A DNA stretch of 21,056 bases, taken from assembly GCA_000316135.1 (NCBI GenBank), contig JH994008.1, positions 57,226 to 78,281 on the forward strand. Reading direction: 5' to 3'. The position numbers and the translations under genes are program-made. Positions 9,421 through 19,659 of this stretch are shown here, piece after piece. How positions within the stretch are numbered: position 1 is the stretch's first letter; the number at the start of each line of letters is the position of its first letter. This DNA comes from Trachipleistophora hominis (lineage: Eukaryota > Microsporidia > Pleistophoridae). The notes beneath the pieces were generated by a model that was not told the origin of the DNA, ran no database searches, and worked only from the letters and a program-made list of their open reading frames with translations.

Positions 9421-9911
9421 TTACAAATTAATACAATACTTGTATGATAACACCAGATTAATGCGTTATTATGACCACGTTCGATGGTCGTAAATCGAAT
9501 TTCTTCTACATGACAGTTTGTTTAATTAATCAACGTGCTTTTCACACACTTTGGCTCAAAACTAAATTATTTCAAAGGGCATGTGTAAACCAACGGTAAA
9601 GTATAAATACACCGCATTTACAGCATTTATTTAATTTAGATCAAGTAATTCTAAGTATAAACAGTGCGATATTTCAGATGAATAATTAAACGTACAATTA
9701 GTGTTACGACTACGATCTGTTACTGTTTCGTGATTGCTACAGAACGACCATAGGGATGCGTAAAACGAACTCGGCCATATACGAGGCAAAGACGTCTTCG
9801 TAACAGACAAATAGTAAAACAAAAGGCAACACAGGAAAGCGATTAATATCCGTTACCTGCTCACAGGCACGGAAACAACCCCACGATTAATTCATACGTA
9901 TAAAAAATAAT
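9421..9911. other. Spacer with a coding-like remnant between copy B and TIM22
   Basis: On the plus strand a 33-codon open segment (9702-9800, stop 9801-9803) reads with good protein character, including FRDCYRTTIGMRKTNSAIYE. It has no ATG at its head and is preceded by TAG. The opposite strand is also open here, so neither direction is certain. A TATA-like element lies near 9602. The segment could be a gene remnant. The right end carries the TIM22 3' signal. Confidence 0.3.
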
Positions 9912-10313
9912 TTATTTATCATCTCTCGTGTAATAAAACTCGTTAAGCCCCGTATACACGGAAAATCCTACCGCACCTAACACACTCTTTCCCAGCCCGT
10001 TTCTACTCATTACAAGGCCGCCTGCGATGGCACTCGCTCCAAGAACATTTAAGGGATCTCTTTTCCCTCTTACTGTCTCTATTAGTGCCTCACTCCCTGT
10101 ATAAATCATTCCAAGCATCATAAAACGTTTTCCTGATGAATGCATGTCACTTAGCGTGCATTTTATTGATTTGCGCGAGTTTAAAAGCCCTACCAGGGTA
10201 CCAAACACGTATCCTTTGGCGCCGTTGGCAACTACGTTGCGTATTATTGGATTTATTCGAGACGAAAAGGATTTTTTAAGTGTTTGTTCATTTGCTTGCG
10301 GTTCACTTGCCAT
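9912..10313 (-). CDS. TIM22: Mitosomal inner-membrane translocase subunit, TIM22 family
   Basis: Predicted channel subunit inserting carrier-type proteins into the mitosomal inner membrane. The 133-residue protein belongs to the Tim17/Tim22/Tim23 family. A Gly-rich first membrane segment (residues about 31-45, GAKGYVFGTLVGLL) is followed by others around 63-80, 89-103 and 109-122. The family signature appears as VRGKRDPLNVLGASAIAGGL, a basic residue-Asp-x-x-Asn stretch before the Gly/Ala-rich helix. Its length and lack of long extensions favour Tim22 over Tim23. The start is the ATG at 10313, with CACCC about 13-17 nt upstream; the frame stays open another 37 codons but offers only a TTG. AATAAA overlaps the stop codon on the minus strand (9916-9911). 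AOX, also mitosomal, is 2 kb away. Confidence 0.88.
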   Translation of the reverse strand: MASEPQANEQTLKKSFSSRINPIIRNVVANGAKGYVFGTLVGLLNSRKSIKCTLSDMHSSGKRFMMLGMIYTGSEALIETVRGKRDPLNVLGASAIAGGLVMSRNGLGKSVLGAVGFSVYTGLNEFYYTRDDK

Positions 10314-10736
10314 TTTTTGATATAAGGGTGACCTTGGTACGTCTTTTAGTTCGGGTACCAAAATAATTTGGTTAGAAACAGTGGATGATGACGGTCGGGT
10401 ACATAATTTGTCTATCCATTTCAATATTAAACTTCAATTTATACATGTATAATTTACAGTAAGAATTCGGTGCCACACTGTTTTTATATGTTTTTGCTAC
10501 AAATGTATAGTTTTAGAAATTCTCTGTGTACACATAAAACTCTTAACCGTAAATTTTTTTGTTCTTATAATCATAGTTTTAAGTCACTGTGAACATTTTA
10601 TAAAAGAACGTTTTAGACTGATATATATAGCGAGGAATTGTTACACAAGGTGATACGAGGAACTGAAACTGGAGAACGTGGCCGGTAGCAATAATAACGT
10701 ATAGTTGCAAACAAATAGTACTTTTATTTGATTGAA
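10314..10736. other. Spacer upstream of TIM22
   Basis: It contains the TIM22 promoter side. CACCCTTATATC lies directly before the TIM22 start on the minus strand, combining a C-run and a TATA-like tract. The rest is AT-rich without a supported gene. Confidence 0.5.
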
Positions 10737-11120
10737 TCAAGTGAGTTGGATTGGATGATATATTGTGAGGTAATAATTAAACTGACCTTTAAAAACAAAA
10801 AAACGATTCAAATAAATTGCACAGGGGATGTTTATATATTGAGTAAAAATTCCCATGGTAGTAATGAATTCATTTACACACAAATTATAAGAATTGTTCT
10901 TTAAAATTAGGACGTTTGCCTGAAAATTAAAAATATAAACTTTAATCATCCGCATTAGAAAGTTTTGGTGTGCCAATTTTTTTCCTTTTTCTTGCTGTGA
11001 AATTTGAACAGATCTCTTTTTTTGTGCCCATAAGAATTCTCTTGATTTAGCACTCTTCGAAAGATCTGTTTCCAAGGCGGCAGGACTATCAAACATAAAT
11101 CTAAACATCCTTTTAACCAT
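10737..11120 (-). CDS. Doubtful hypothetical protein
   Basis: An ATG at 11120 opens 127 codons. The first 60 or so residues have ordinary protein composition (FDSPAALETDLSKSAKSREF, then a Lys/Gln-rich stretch). The second half is Asn/Ile/Tyr/Phe-rich, like translated AT-rich spacer. No motif or membrane topology is convincing and I recognise no family. No C-run lies before the ATG. It may be a short real gene, a decayed gene whose frame runs on by chance, or noise. Confidence 0.25.
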   Translation of the reverse strand: MVKRMFRFMFDSPAALETDLSKSAKSREFLWAQKKRSVQISQQEKGKKLAHQNFLMRMIKVYIFNFQANVLILKNNSYNLCVNEFITTMGIFTQYINIPCAIYLNRFFVFKGQFNYYLTIYHPIQLT

Positions 11121-13543
11121 AATAAACACTTTATTCTAACATCTATTCAATTATCAATAGCAGAATCGTGAAAGGAGAACAAAATTTCGGCTTGCTCTTA
11201 TCAGCACAGAACATCCTCAAAGTATGAACTTTGAGAAAGCGTTATTAATGGAATAAGAATTCACAATCAAAAATGCTTCGGAAATAGTTGTCTCTGGTTT
11301 TCTGATCAAAATTAAGCGATTAAAGGAAGGGGTAGCGATTTTTTTAGGTATTAGTATTTTGGCGACGAGACCAATCTTGTGTACAATACAGAATAAACAT
11401 TAATAGAATATTCAAAATCGATACTGGTGTTGGTCATTTAAACCATCGCTACTACTGACTTCACGTATATAGAACGATTTTCAAATTATGATTCATAAAA
11501 AGCAATGCCTCAAAAAGTTATGTGCTGTAAATAAAGACGTTTATTCATGGTTTTCTACTAAAATAGAATTCCTAGTTATATAAAATTTATCTTTCCTGCG
11601 CTACTACGGCACGTACCGAGTATTGACTGAAATAGGAGTCATTGCGCAATACATTGACCACAAAACTAAATATTAATTTTGAAAACGATCAACAAAATCA
11701 AAATTATTATGTTTTTCTGTTGGTTATATTCTGCATCCTACGTTTTCTCGTTCTTGAAAACAGAGATTAGTGCACGAATGTATGATGAAATAAAATGTTT
11801 GCAAGAATTTTTTCATCAAATGATCATAAATTATTATTTATACTGGGTTAATATCTATAGCTGATTCTGTTTCTTTAAAAAGGGAATCAAATGTTCCCAA
11901 TTAATATGTTTATTTTTCGGTGAAATATGACATGCAAGGTGCTAAAATTACATTAAATATAAAACTGAGGCTTTTAAGAACTGTTAAATCATAACATGGT
12001 TTTAAAGTTGTTAAGTGTTTAAATGCGAATGACAGATTGTTCTTCATATATAAACTGTCTTGCATTATATTGGACGCACCTCTAACTATTAAATATATTC
12101 CTACTATAATAAACACATTCATCTCGTTCTGTGGTGAGTTAATGGCAAAATAGATATGTAATTTAATGCGTATGCGGCGATTAATCAACATGGTAACTTC
12201 TAAACATAGATATAGCTGCATATTCTTTCAAAAATTCTCGATAAAAGCAAAGATAAAATATTTAAGTGTTGATTACAGTGCTAATTGTGATTCTTTCCGT
12301 AATATATAACTCAACTTTACTGATTTTAAAACCAATAACTATTAAACACATCCCCACCACTCTATGAATTTATATGCGTTATTCGATTATTTTAGAATTT
12401 TATAAGTATTTGCTACTTTTAATTTTTTTAATGTATTTTCAATCAATTTATTGCTTTTAATACTTTCCAACTCGACACATGACGTTATCTATTAAAAATT
12501 AATTTAATTCATTTTTGAATCGAATATTAAAACGATTTTAGAACATAATAGAAAGATATTGGACGTCAAATTTGACACTTTGCTCGTATGAGATGTTCGT
12601 TAGATCATATTCGAAAAATAAAATATTTGATAACCTATAGCATCAATTCATGTTATGCAAATATTACTAAATGCTTCAACCACAACAATTCGCAAATGTC
12701 CCGGTAAATCAATAGCAAACACATACATCTTCATAAAGGTTTTAAATATATGATACATCCTAAAGGTCTTTCTAAATGTTAGCATCGTTGATATACGTAA
12801 TTATGTGTTAATTATCAATATTAATACGAATTATACATTGTAAGACAAGTATATGAATATGTTATGGGATAGTTATGGAAAAATTAAGCCATTTTAAAAT
12901 ATTTGTTAGCGGTTGTTAAGGGCAGTAACTACTAAAATAGAGTAATAAGGAACACGATTGTGGAAATTGCCAAAAATAGATATGATGTCATTTGTGGAAT
13001 AGACCTTTTAGAAAATTCTATAGTTTTGCTTCCTGCCTACAAAAGCAAAAAGGAACTGTTTTTATCAAAAATTGCCAAAAAATATATTATTCCATAATTC
13101 GACATATGAAAGTTATTATAAAGATCTACAGATGTTTTCTGCTCATAATATATTTTTACAGTGTTTGCTCGGTGAAATAATAAATGGTATATAACAACCA
13201 CAATATGCGTGGTTTATACCTGTTTTGGGATTCAATTTTTATAAAAACAACATATTATTAAAAGCGTACCGATGTGAAATACCTCTTAATAGATATTATC
13301 TTTTTTGTACATGTTTGTATAGCGATCAAAATTTTTTTGGGTGAAGAAACATAACCATCTAATTTGAATAATAAAATATTTTACAACGGAGCATATTAGG
13401 TAATTCAAAGCATTTCTTTTATCCTGTATTTTTACATTGTTTTTGACATGCAATAAAATGTTAAAGCGCACGATTAAACGCTTTATATTCTGTTTATTCC
13501 ATATAGATTACAATACGAATATTTTAATTTTATTTTTTACGAT
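11121..13543. other. 2.4 kb AT-rich spacer upstream of the WOPR gene
   Basis: I see no supported gene on either strand. Short ORFs (for example 11910-12221 minus and 12992-13180 plus) have spacer-like composition and mostly lack a credible start context. No RNA gene or long repeat was noticed. Confidence 0.5.
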
Positions 13544-14248
13544 ATGATATCAAAAAATATAAATTTGGACATTTGCTTACCGCGCATGAGCTACATTAGA
13601 GGATATCTACATACTTACGATGAAGCATTTTTAATGGTACACGCCGTGAGATTGGGACTAATAAAACCATATAGAGAGCGACTGTCACTGAAAGAACGCG
13701 ATGATATAAGGAGTGGCAACATATACATTTTCATTGAGGATAAAACGCTAATGATGCGTTGGACGGACGGTAGAACCTGGTCGCCATCAAAAATACTGGG
13801 ATCGTTCCTCCTCTATAAAGAGGTACCGAAAAACCTTACAAAAAATGCTACAATGAAAAATCGGCGAAACAAGATGGAAAGGCTAAAATGCACACCACTC
13901 GAAAAGCAGCTACAACAGGATAAGTTTCTACTCCATAAAAAGACTATTTCACTGTCTTATGGACGTGAAACCTACCATATTATTGCATATTTTCAGCCGA
14001 TTTTTGATAAGAGAAGCATCCTAGCATTGCCATTTTTTATCGTACTCGACAGAGCGCTTAAAAGCAATCACGAGCTGCTGAACAATGAGTATGTGCGAAA
14101 ACTGAGGAAGGCGAAGGTAAGCATCTGCAAGCGGTATAACCTGCTTGAGTGCAACAAGAAAAATTTGACACCGAATATTGATCGAAAAAACTTAGAAAAC
14201 GAAGCTTTAAAGCTTCTGACAAATAGATTCGATATTAACAAAGTGTGA
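13544..14248 (+). CDS. WOPR-domain (Gti1/Pac2/Wor1-like) transcription regulator
   Basis: Predicted sequence-specific DNA-binding protein of the fungal WOPR family, whose members (Wor1, Ryp1, Mit1, Gti1, Pac2) drive morphological or developmental switches. The first WOPR block spans about residues 18-93: GYLHTYDEAFLMVHAVRLG, then LSLKERDDIRSGNIYIF, then RWTDGRTWSPSKILGSFL (about 72-89). A basic linker (94-128) leads to the second block, HKKTISLSYGRETYHIIAYF (about 131-150). The last 85 residues are basic and unrecognised. At 234 residues it is much shorter than yeast relatives and lacks their long low-complexity tails. An in-frame ATG at 13586 (MSYIRGYLHT) is an alternative start that would keep the whole domain. 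AATAAA lies at 14299-14304. It is isolated, with long spacers on both sides. Confidence 0.92.
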   Translation: MISKNINLDICLPRMSYIRGYLHTYDEAFLMVHAVRLGLIKPYRERLSLKERDDIRSGNIYIFIEDKTLMMRWTDGRTWSPSKILGSFLLYKEVPKNLTKNATMKNRRNKMERLKCTPLEKQLQQDKFLLHKKTISLSYGRETYHIIAYFQPIFDKRSILALPFFIVLDRALKSNHELLNNEYVRKLRKAKVSICKRYNLLECNKKNLTPNIDRKNLENEALKLLTNRFDINKV

Positions 14249-17200
14249 TTGCATCAATAAGGCAAATTTCCTTAAACTGCCAATATCATGTATACATCAA
14301 TAAATTAATGGTTAAAACCTTGTTTCTTCGAATTTCTTTCTATGATAATCAACTATTACCTTCTGTCATATGTAGCACCGGTATCAACACTCTCTTCAGT
14401 GGTTAGTGCACCTATGAACGCTTGGTACTTGTGCACATTCCTGATACAAAAAGATTAGTCTGTATTATAAAGATCAGCGTTGCAAAACATGGAAATTGGC
14501 ACGAAAACATTATTTAAAGCTGTTTTCCATTTGTTTTGAAAACGTCAAAGTTGTTATTTCCCACAAGGAGTATCAAGAAGGTAGGCAAGATACATAATTA
14601 ACATATTTTAAGCGTATGATGACTTTGAGCACAAATATACCGCAATAGTGATGCAGGTCGCAAAACAAACACTTTGAAATATATAGGTGGTATGCAACAC
14701 ATAAATGGAAGATGTTAGAGTATATACTGCAAACACTCTATCAATAAATAAAATAAATAGCGAATTGGCTCCCAACATGCACTTAAAGACAGTTAACTTT
14801 GAGGCAATGTCAATGCAATTTGCAATACTAACAAATAATATAGCAAGTTATCGACACATTCAAGACGTATAACAAACATATTTTACAAGATATCTCTAAG
14901 AAAAAATGCCACTTGTCACGCACTCTCAAGAAAGCTAACAGCATCTGCCAAGTTTTCCAAAACAATGCGCAAAGCTAAATGATTGACGTGCATAACCATA
15001 TCGCCCAACAAATTAAACAAAAATAAATTCAACGTCACTTACAACACGTTTTCAATGTTACGAATACTTTCACATACGTACCATTTTATAAGTTCTCCAA
15101 TAATTGACAATCTTAGTCCTCACATTACATCATTTAACTTTGCATTCAACTATTACCACTAACACGAAGTATAAATCGTGAAGATCTCCGCTATATGATC
15201 ATTGTTCTCAAATACATCTCGCCAAAGAAACACTTTTTCACGGATTGAACAACATCAAGCTATTACACGAAATATACGTGTGCTAACTTGAATATTCTCA
15301 TCTTAAATACATATCATGAGAGAGCACGTCCAATTAGAGTAATTCAAGACATATTTAGTAGAACATTACTTTCATTATCGAAGCTACACGTCAACACATG
15401 TAAATGCTACACTACTCTGTTTGGTTTCAGGCATATATCTATTATATACAAACAAAAAACTATAATGATCGGTGCACATGTGCTTATTTATATCATTTTC
15501 GAAGTTTATCAAAATAAAATTTCATACTGCAATGATAGTTTTGACATTACAGAGCAACATTTAATGTGAAAGGAAGATAAAAAAGCAAAAACTACGATTC
15601 AAGGTAATTTTCTAACTTTAATATATGACACACTGATATCGATCGATTTATGTAATGCGATATTCGTGTTTCAAACTTGGTAAACGAACAACTCTTAAAA
15701 ATTTTTAGCATCTTGCAACGTCGTAATATTGTTTAATTGGTAATAAATACCAAATTGTCTGTTTATTGCTCATTTTTTAGAAAAATGATACGTGTAAATT
15801 GTAATGTTTTTCAAATTACGACCTGTTTATTAGAATACACCGATAATTTAACTAAAACAGTACATAATGAAGGTCTTTGTAGTTCCAATTGTTCATACAT
15901 CTTTATCTGAATCATAAGTATAATTGACATCCTGTTATGAATATCTTTAAGTAGCACTTTTCTATTTTTCCTTTATTTACAGTGTTTATCTAAATTTTCC
16001 TCTGTTTGAGAACTTTTTTCCATGATTTAACCAAATGATATGGAGTGCAACTTGATCGACTTAAAAAGTTACACATCGCAGCTAATGCACAATAAAACCA
16101 TCTAGTACACCTATTTTTTGTAATTGTTTGTCTATAATAGCGCGCTGACCAGTTAACAAGGATTAAAAACACGATTCTTACAGACCAAAAGAGTTTGTAC
16201 GAATAGATAAACGGTATATTCAAAGGAACAACAATGTTTTGTCGCTGTTCCAATAATTTACTTGTAGAAATGTGATACACAGCCAACACACAAATTAATT
16301 ACCTCAATCCTACCTTCGATTAACAAGCGTGTTATCAGTCACAGCATTTTTAATCGTATCGAATTTCTTTTTCGTCCACTGCAAAGATATTAAAGACACA
16401 GAGTGTATTTAAATAGTTAATTTAATTATCTCCTAAAAAAAGTACAAGCCATTTAGTACTAAATGCTCGATAGACAATACAGTCGATTCTTTTGTACGAA
16501 TTGGAACAGAAATAAAGTTTTAGTTAATGTAGATGATCGTAATGATAAAAATTTTGCTCAATAGTAAAACACGCCGCTGCAATTACTACGTGCTGATCTG
16601 TAATTTGTTCCATATGAATCAAAAAATTAGACAATCAAAAAGTGCCTTAGTTATCATAAAAATTATAAGAAGTAACTACGCGTTCCTTCACCTTAAAATC
16701 AGAGTTCCAACAATTTTCTTTGCGGTTGTTTCTACGTTTGGTGTGCCTTATTTATAAAACCTCTCCAAAAAATTTTCGTATCAAAAAATACGTTTTAATC
16801 CCAATGAACTGTATTTCAACCTTTTTTTCATGACATTGTTTTCTAACATTCATATTATCTACGATAATCCACGTAAATACAGCGAATGTACATATCGAAT
16901 ATCAATCAAAAGAATTTCTCCTACGTATTTGATCAATCTAGCATGTTACGTACCAAGTTGAGTGCAAGATACCAAAGATAATAAGCAGATTTAATCCATA
17001 CATATGAGAGATACACACAACAAGAACCCGCAAGATTCCTTCCTCTATGTATTTATCGTACAAAAAAGCACTTTTTTACATAACAAGGTTTCTGTATCTC
17101 TGTAAATTACTGTAAACCAGGAAGTGCTTAAAGAGGTAACCACGAATAATAATCTATTAACCGTTTAACCACGTTAATACACGCAGATTATTTATTGTAC

Positions 17201-18489
17201 GTTCAAATTCAGCAAATATCTCAACCATTTATATTTTTATTTTAACATTTTCATAAATCATAAGAATGTTCACTTATGGAATCTTCTAAAAGCGCATCGA
17301 TTTTCACTAAACATTTAGATTCGTGAATTGTAAAAGCGTATGACAGCGATAGTTTCTATTTAAATGACGTGATGCGATCGATATGTAGAACACTTTGTTA
17401 TTTTAGTTTTTTATTAGAATGATTGGTTTGGATGTGTATCTTGAGTAATGCTGGTTTTTACCTGTGAAAAACAGTGTTGTAATCAATTGTAAATTCTTCA
17501 TTGAATGATTAAGGAAACTGTGTGCGGTTTAAATAGCAATAGATGAATATTATTCGTTGTTAATAGTTTTACTGCTCGTTACACTTTCATATGTTTTTAA
17601 CGATCTTTAATTGTTCTTTTGAGATATCGTTGCAACTTGAGTTGTTACTGCGATTAAACTGAGTTATGGCCATTCATATGTTAGAATATAATAGTCTGTC
17701 ATCAAGTAGCGGCACGCTAGCTTAGTATGATCATATAAAGTGCACAACAAAGCAAATTTATGGCAGTTTTACGTAATCGATAAGATAAAAGTGTCGTACC
17801 ACTGTAAGATACTATATAAAGAATAGAATATTTTATCCCATGCAAAGCGTGAAGAGCTTAAATAAAGCATTTGCAATCAAAACGCTGTTTTATTTTTATC
17901 ATAAACCGGTTACAAGCATATTTTAAGTGTTATATTAGTTATAAATATAAACTACTGTAGTATTCACCATATTGATAGAATAGCCCCTACATTGATCGTA
18001 TATGATCGTAATTTCTGATAATAAATCACCCCGTACAATGCTTTTCTAGAAAGATCAAAAACTCTTACCATTTGTAATTCATACCAGTTGAACATACGAA
18101 ACAAGATAAACGATATTATTTCGTTATCTCATAACAGATTGTTCCGTTTAACATTAACGTTACATGCTACAGCCTATTAACAGCAATATTATTCTTTAGA
18201 AGTGTTAATAAAGTAGTTTACGTAAATTTAAGAATGGCAGGCATCTTTAAACAAATCTAATTCTGAAAAAAGAAATGAATAAAGCAAAATATCGGTTGTT
18301 AGTAACGATTATTAACGAGTAATATATGAAGAAACAATATTTTCCATATTTTCTTGAATTGACCAATCAACTTGCAAGTTGTCTTTCTATTATTACGAAC
18401 GACAAAGATAATCTGATTAACAGAATCAAAGATGCCATCATCAACATTAACACCTCAAAATTAAATATTTCTAATTTCTATAGCCCCTG
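14249..18489. other. 4.2 kb gene desert
   Basis: I find no intact gene. The part near 14299 is the WOPR 3' end. Around 14342-14458 is a GC-richer patch open on both strands (see findings). From about 14760 to 15240 the plus strand is visibly richer in C than G, but every frame is broken. Longer ORFs at 15288-15569 (plus) and 15990-16289 (minus) lack ATG starts and resemble translated spacer. An AGCCCCT motif lies at 17982-17988 without a following gene. The last 100 bases should hold the E2 promoter. Confidence 0.5.
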
Positions 18490-18492
18490 ATG
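18482..18492 (+). promoter_or_regulatory. C-run start motif AGCCCCTGATG of the E2 gene
   Basis: CCCC at 18484-18487 sits three bases before the ATG at 18490. The 11-base string matches that of the RRM gene except for one base. It supports this start and suggests a very short leader. Confidence 0.65.
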
Positions 18493-18948
18493 AGCACACA
18501 CCTAGATCGTTTGCTTGCAGAGCAAGCAAACCTAAAAAAAGAGCGTAAATACATGTTTTTTGCTCGACCATCCTCCAAAGATGCAACGAAATGGGACTGC
18601 GGTTTTCCAGGCCCAGACACACCCCTCTACAAAGGCAGTTACTATCTCGTCAGCCTATCATTCGGCCGTACTTACCCGTTCAAGCCACCCAACGTTAAAT
18701 TCGTGCACAGAGTGTTTCATCCCAATGTTTACTTATCGGGCGATGTCTGTCTAGACATACTAGGATCTGGATGGAAGCCTTCTTTTACGGTGAGCAGCAT
18801 TCTCTGTGCGTTGCAGCAGTTGTTGATAACACCTAATGTTAATTCGCCGGCTAATGGACCGGCCACACGGGCGTACGGCAACAAGGAAGTGTATGAGAAG
18901 GAGGTAAGAAAGAACATAGAACGATGGCACACTAAATTGCCATGGTAA
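18490..18948 (+). CDS. Ubiquitin-conjugating enzyme E2, closest to RAD6/UBC2
   Basis: Carries ubiquitin as a thioester on its active cysteine and passes it to targets with an E3. The 152-residue protein is a bare UBC fold. The HPN motif is at residues 77-79 and the active-site cysteine is C87 in SGDVCLDIL. RAD6-like features include CLDIL, VSSIL (about 101-105), the PNxNSPAN stretch, and the final helix with YEKEVRKNIERW. HPNVYxSGxVCL is shared with UBC9, but the UBC9-specific insertion after the cysteine (the DKDW loop) is absent. The sequence ends soon after the last helix, with no acidic tail as in yeast Rad6. Roles in DNA damage tolerance and histone H2B ubiquitylation are inferred from the family. 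Membership of the E2 superfamily is certain; the RAD6 assignment is likely. Confidence 0.93.
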   Translation: MSTHLDRLLAEQANLKKERKYMFFARPSSKDATKWDCGFPGPDTPLYKGSYYLVSLSFGRTYPFKPPNVKFVHRVFHPNVYLSGDVCLDILGSGWKPSFTVSSILCALQQLLITPNVNSPANGPATRAYGNKEVYEKEVRKNIERWHTKLPW

Positions 18949-19303
18949 TACTCGTTTTGTACCGTAACTGTTAATTTTATGTGTAATGGTCTGTATGGTG
19001 ATCACTTACATATCACATTATGATGAATAGCTGTTATTAAATACATTCTATACAAACAGCTAACGTTCTTAATCTCTTATATTTTCTAATTAACGTGCTA
19101 AACAGCTATGATAGTACGCACTTCGTTTCTCTACGTATTCAATGGTAATGCAAGTGTTCATGCCACGTAACCTTTTTACGATGCTCCGTTCAACCTTTGT
19201 ACAATAGCCTTGTTAACCCTATTAAACAAAGAATTACATATTATACGTGCATTTACAAAAATAGTATTACTACTATAACATTTGTACAATAGATTTAACG
19301 TTA
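18949..19303. other. Spacer downstream of the E2 gene
   Basis: An ATTAAA-like signal near 19035 may end the E2 transcript. Otherwise it is AT-rich with no gene seen. It grades into the repeat region beginning about 19304. Confidence 0.5.
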
Positions 19304-19372
19304 TATACCCTACGTTATTTCTATACACCCTATGTTATGACTATATTATAATTATGTTATAACTGTATTATA
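19304..19372 (+). repeat. Degenerate CCCTA(C/T)GTTAT-containing repeats
   Basis: TACCCTACGTTAT and CACCCTATGTTAT follow each other with about 20-nt spacing. Decaying ATTATGTTATAAC-like units come next. This looks like a short, diverged tandem array leading into the C-rich region. Confidence 0.45.
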
Positions 19373-19373
19373 G

Positions 19374-19622
19374 TTTTATCCCTCATTACATCCATATACA
19401 TCTCTCATCATCCTTTATAACACCATCCATACACATACATCCCCATTACACTATCCATACACATCTCTCATCATCCTCATTACACCCATACACCATTCAT
19501 ACACATCTCTCATCATCCCTACACTATCCATCTACACTCGTTACATCATCCCTACACAATCCATATGCATTCATTATTCCCCATAACACCCATATACATC
19601 CCCCATCATCCCCTAGACCATA
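19374..19622 (+). repeat. C-rich, almost G-free degenerate tandem repeat upstream of SmD1
   Basis: About seven diverged copies of a unit near 30 bp, recognisable by ATACATCTCTCATCATCC and CATTACAC(C)CATACA. Positions 19374-19539 contain no G at all, and the whole stretch to 19619 has three. No frame is convincing on either strand. It could be promoter-proximal, a replication-related skewed tract, or simple-sequence expansion. Confidence 0.75.
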
Positions 19623-19629
19623 TTTAATA

Positions 19630-19642
19630 CCCCCTATAAATT
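19630..19642 (+). promoter_or_regulatory. C-run plus TATA-like element before SmD1
   Basis: CCCCC (19630-19634) is directly followed by TATAAATT, 26-30 nt before the ATG. The surroundings are C-rich, so the C-run alone is weak evidence. The joined C-run and TATA-like tract resembles the one before TIM22. Confidence 0.45.
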
Positions 19643-19659
19643 CTTTTACTCTCCAACCA

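Noticed and set aside
10314..10424. N-terminal extension of TIM22 by 37 residues
   Set aside because: The extension begins at TTG with no in-frame ATG; the ATG at 10313 has a C-run and TATA-like tract just upstream.
15288..15569. 93-codon plus-strand ORF
   Set aside because: It begins with TTG and is AT-driven in composition; no recognisable domain.
15990..16289. 99-codon minus-strand ORF in the desert
   Set aside because: It starts with GTG, has spacer-like composition and no motif or start signal.
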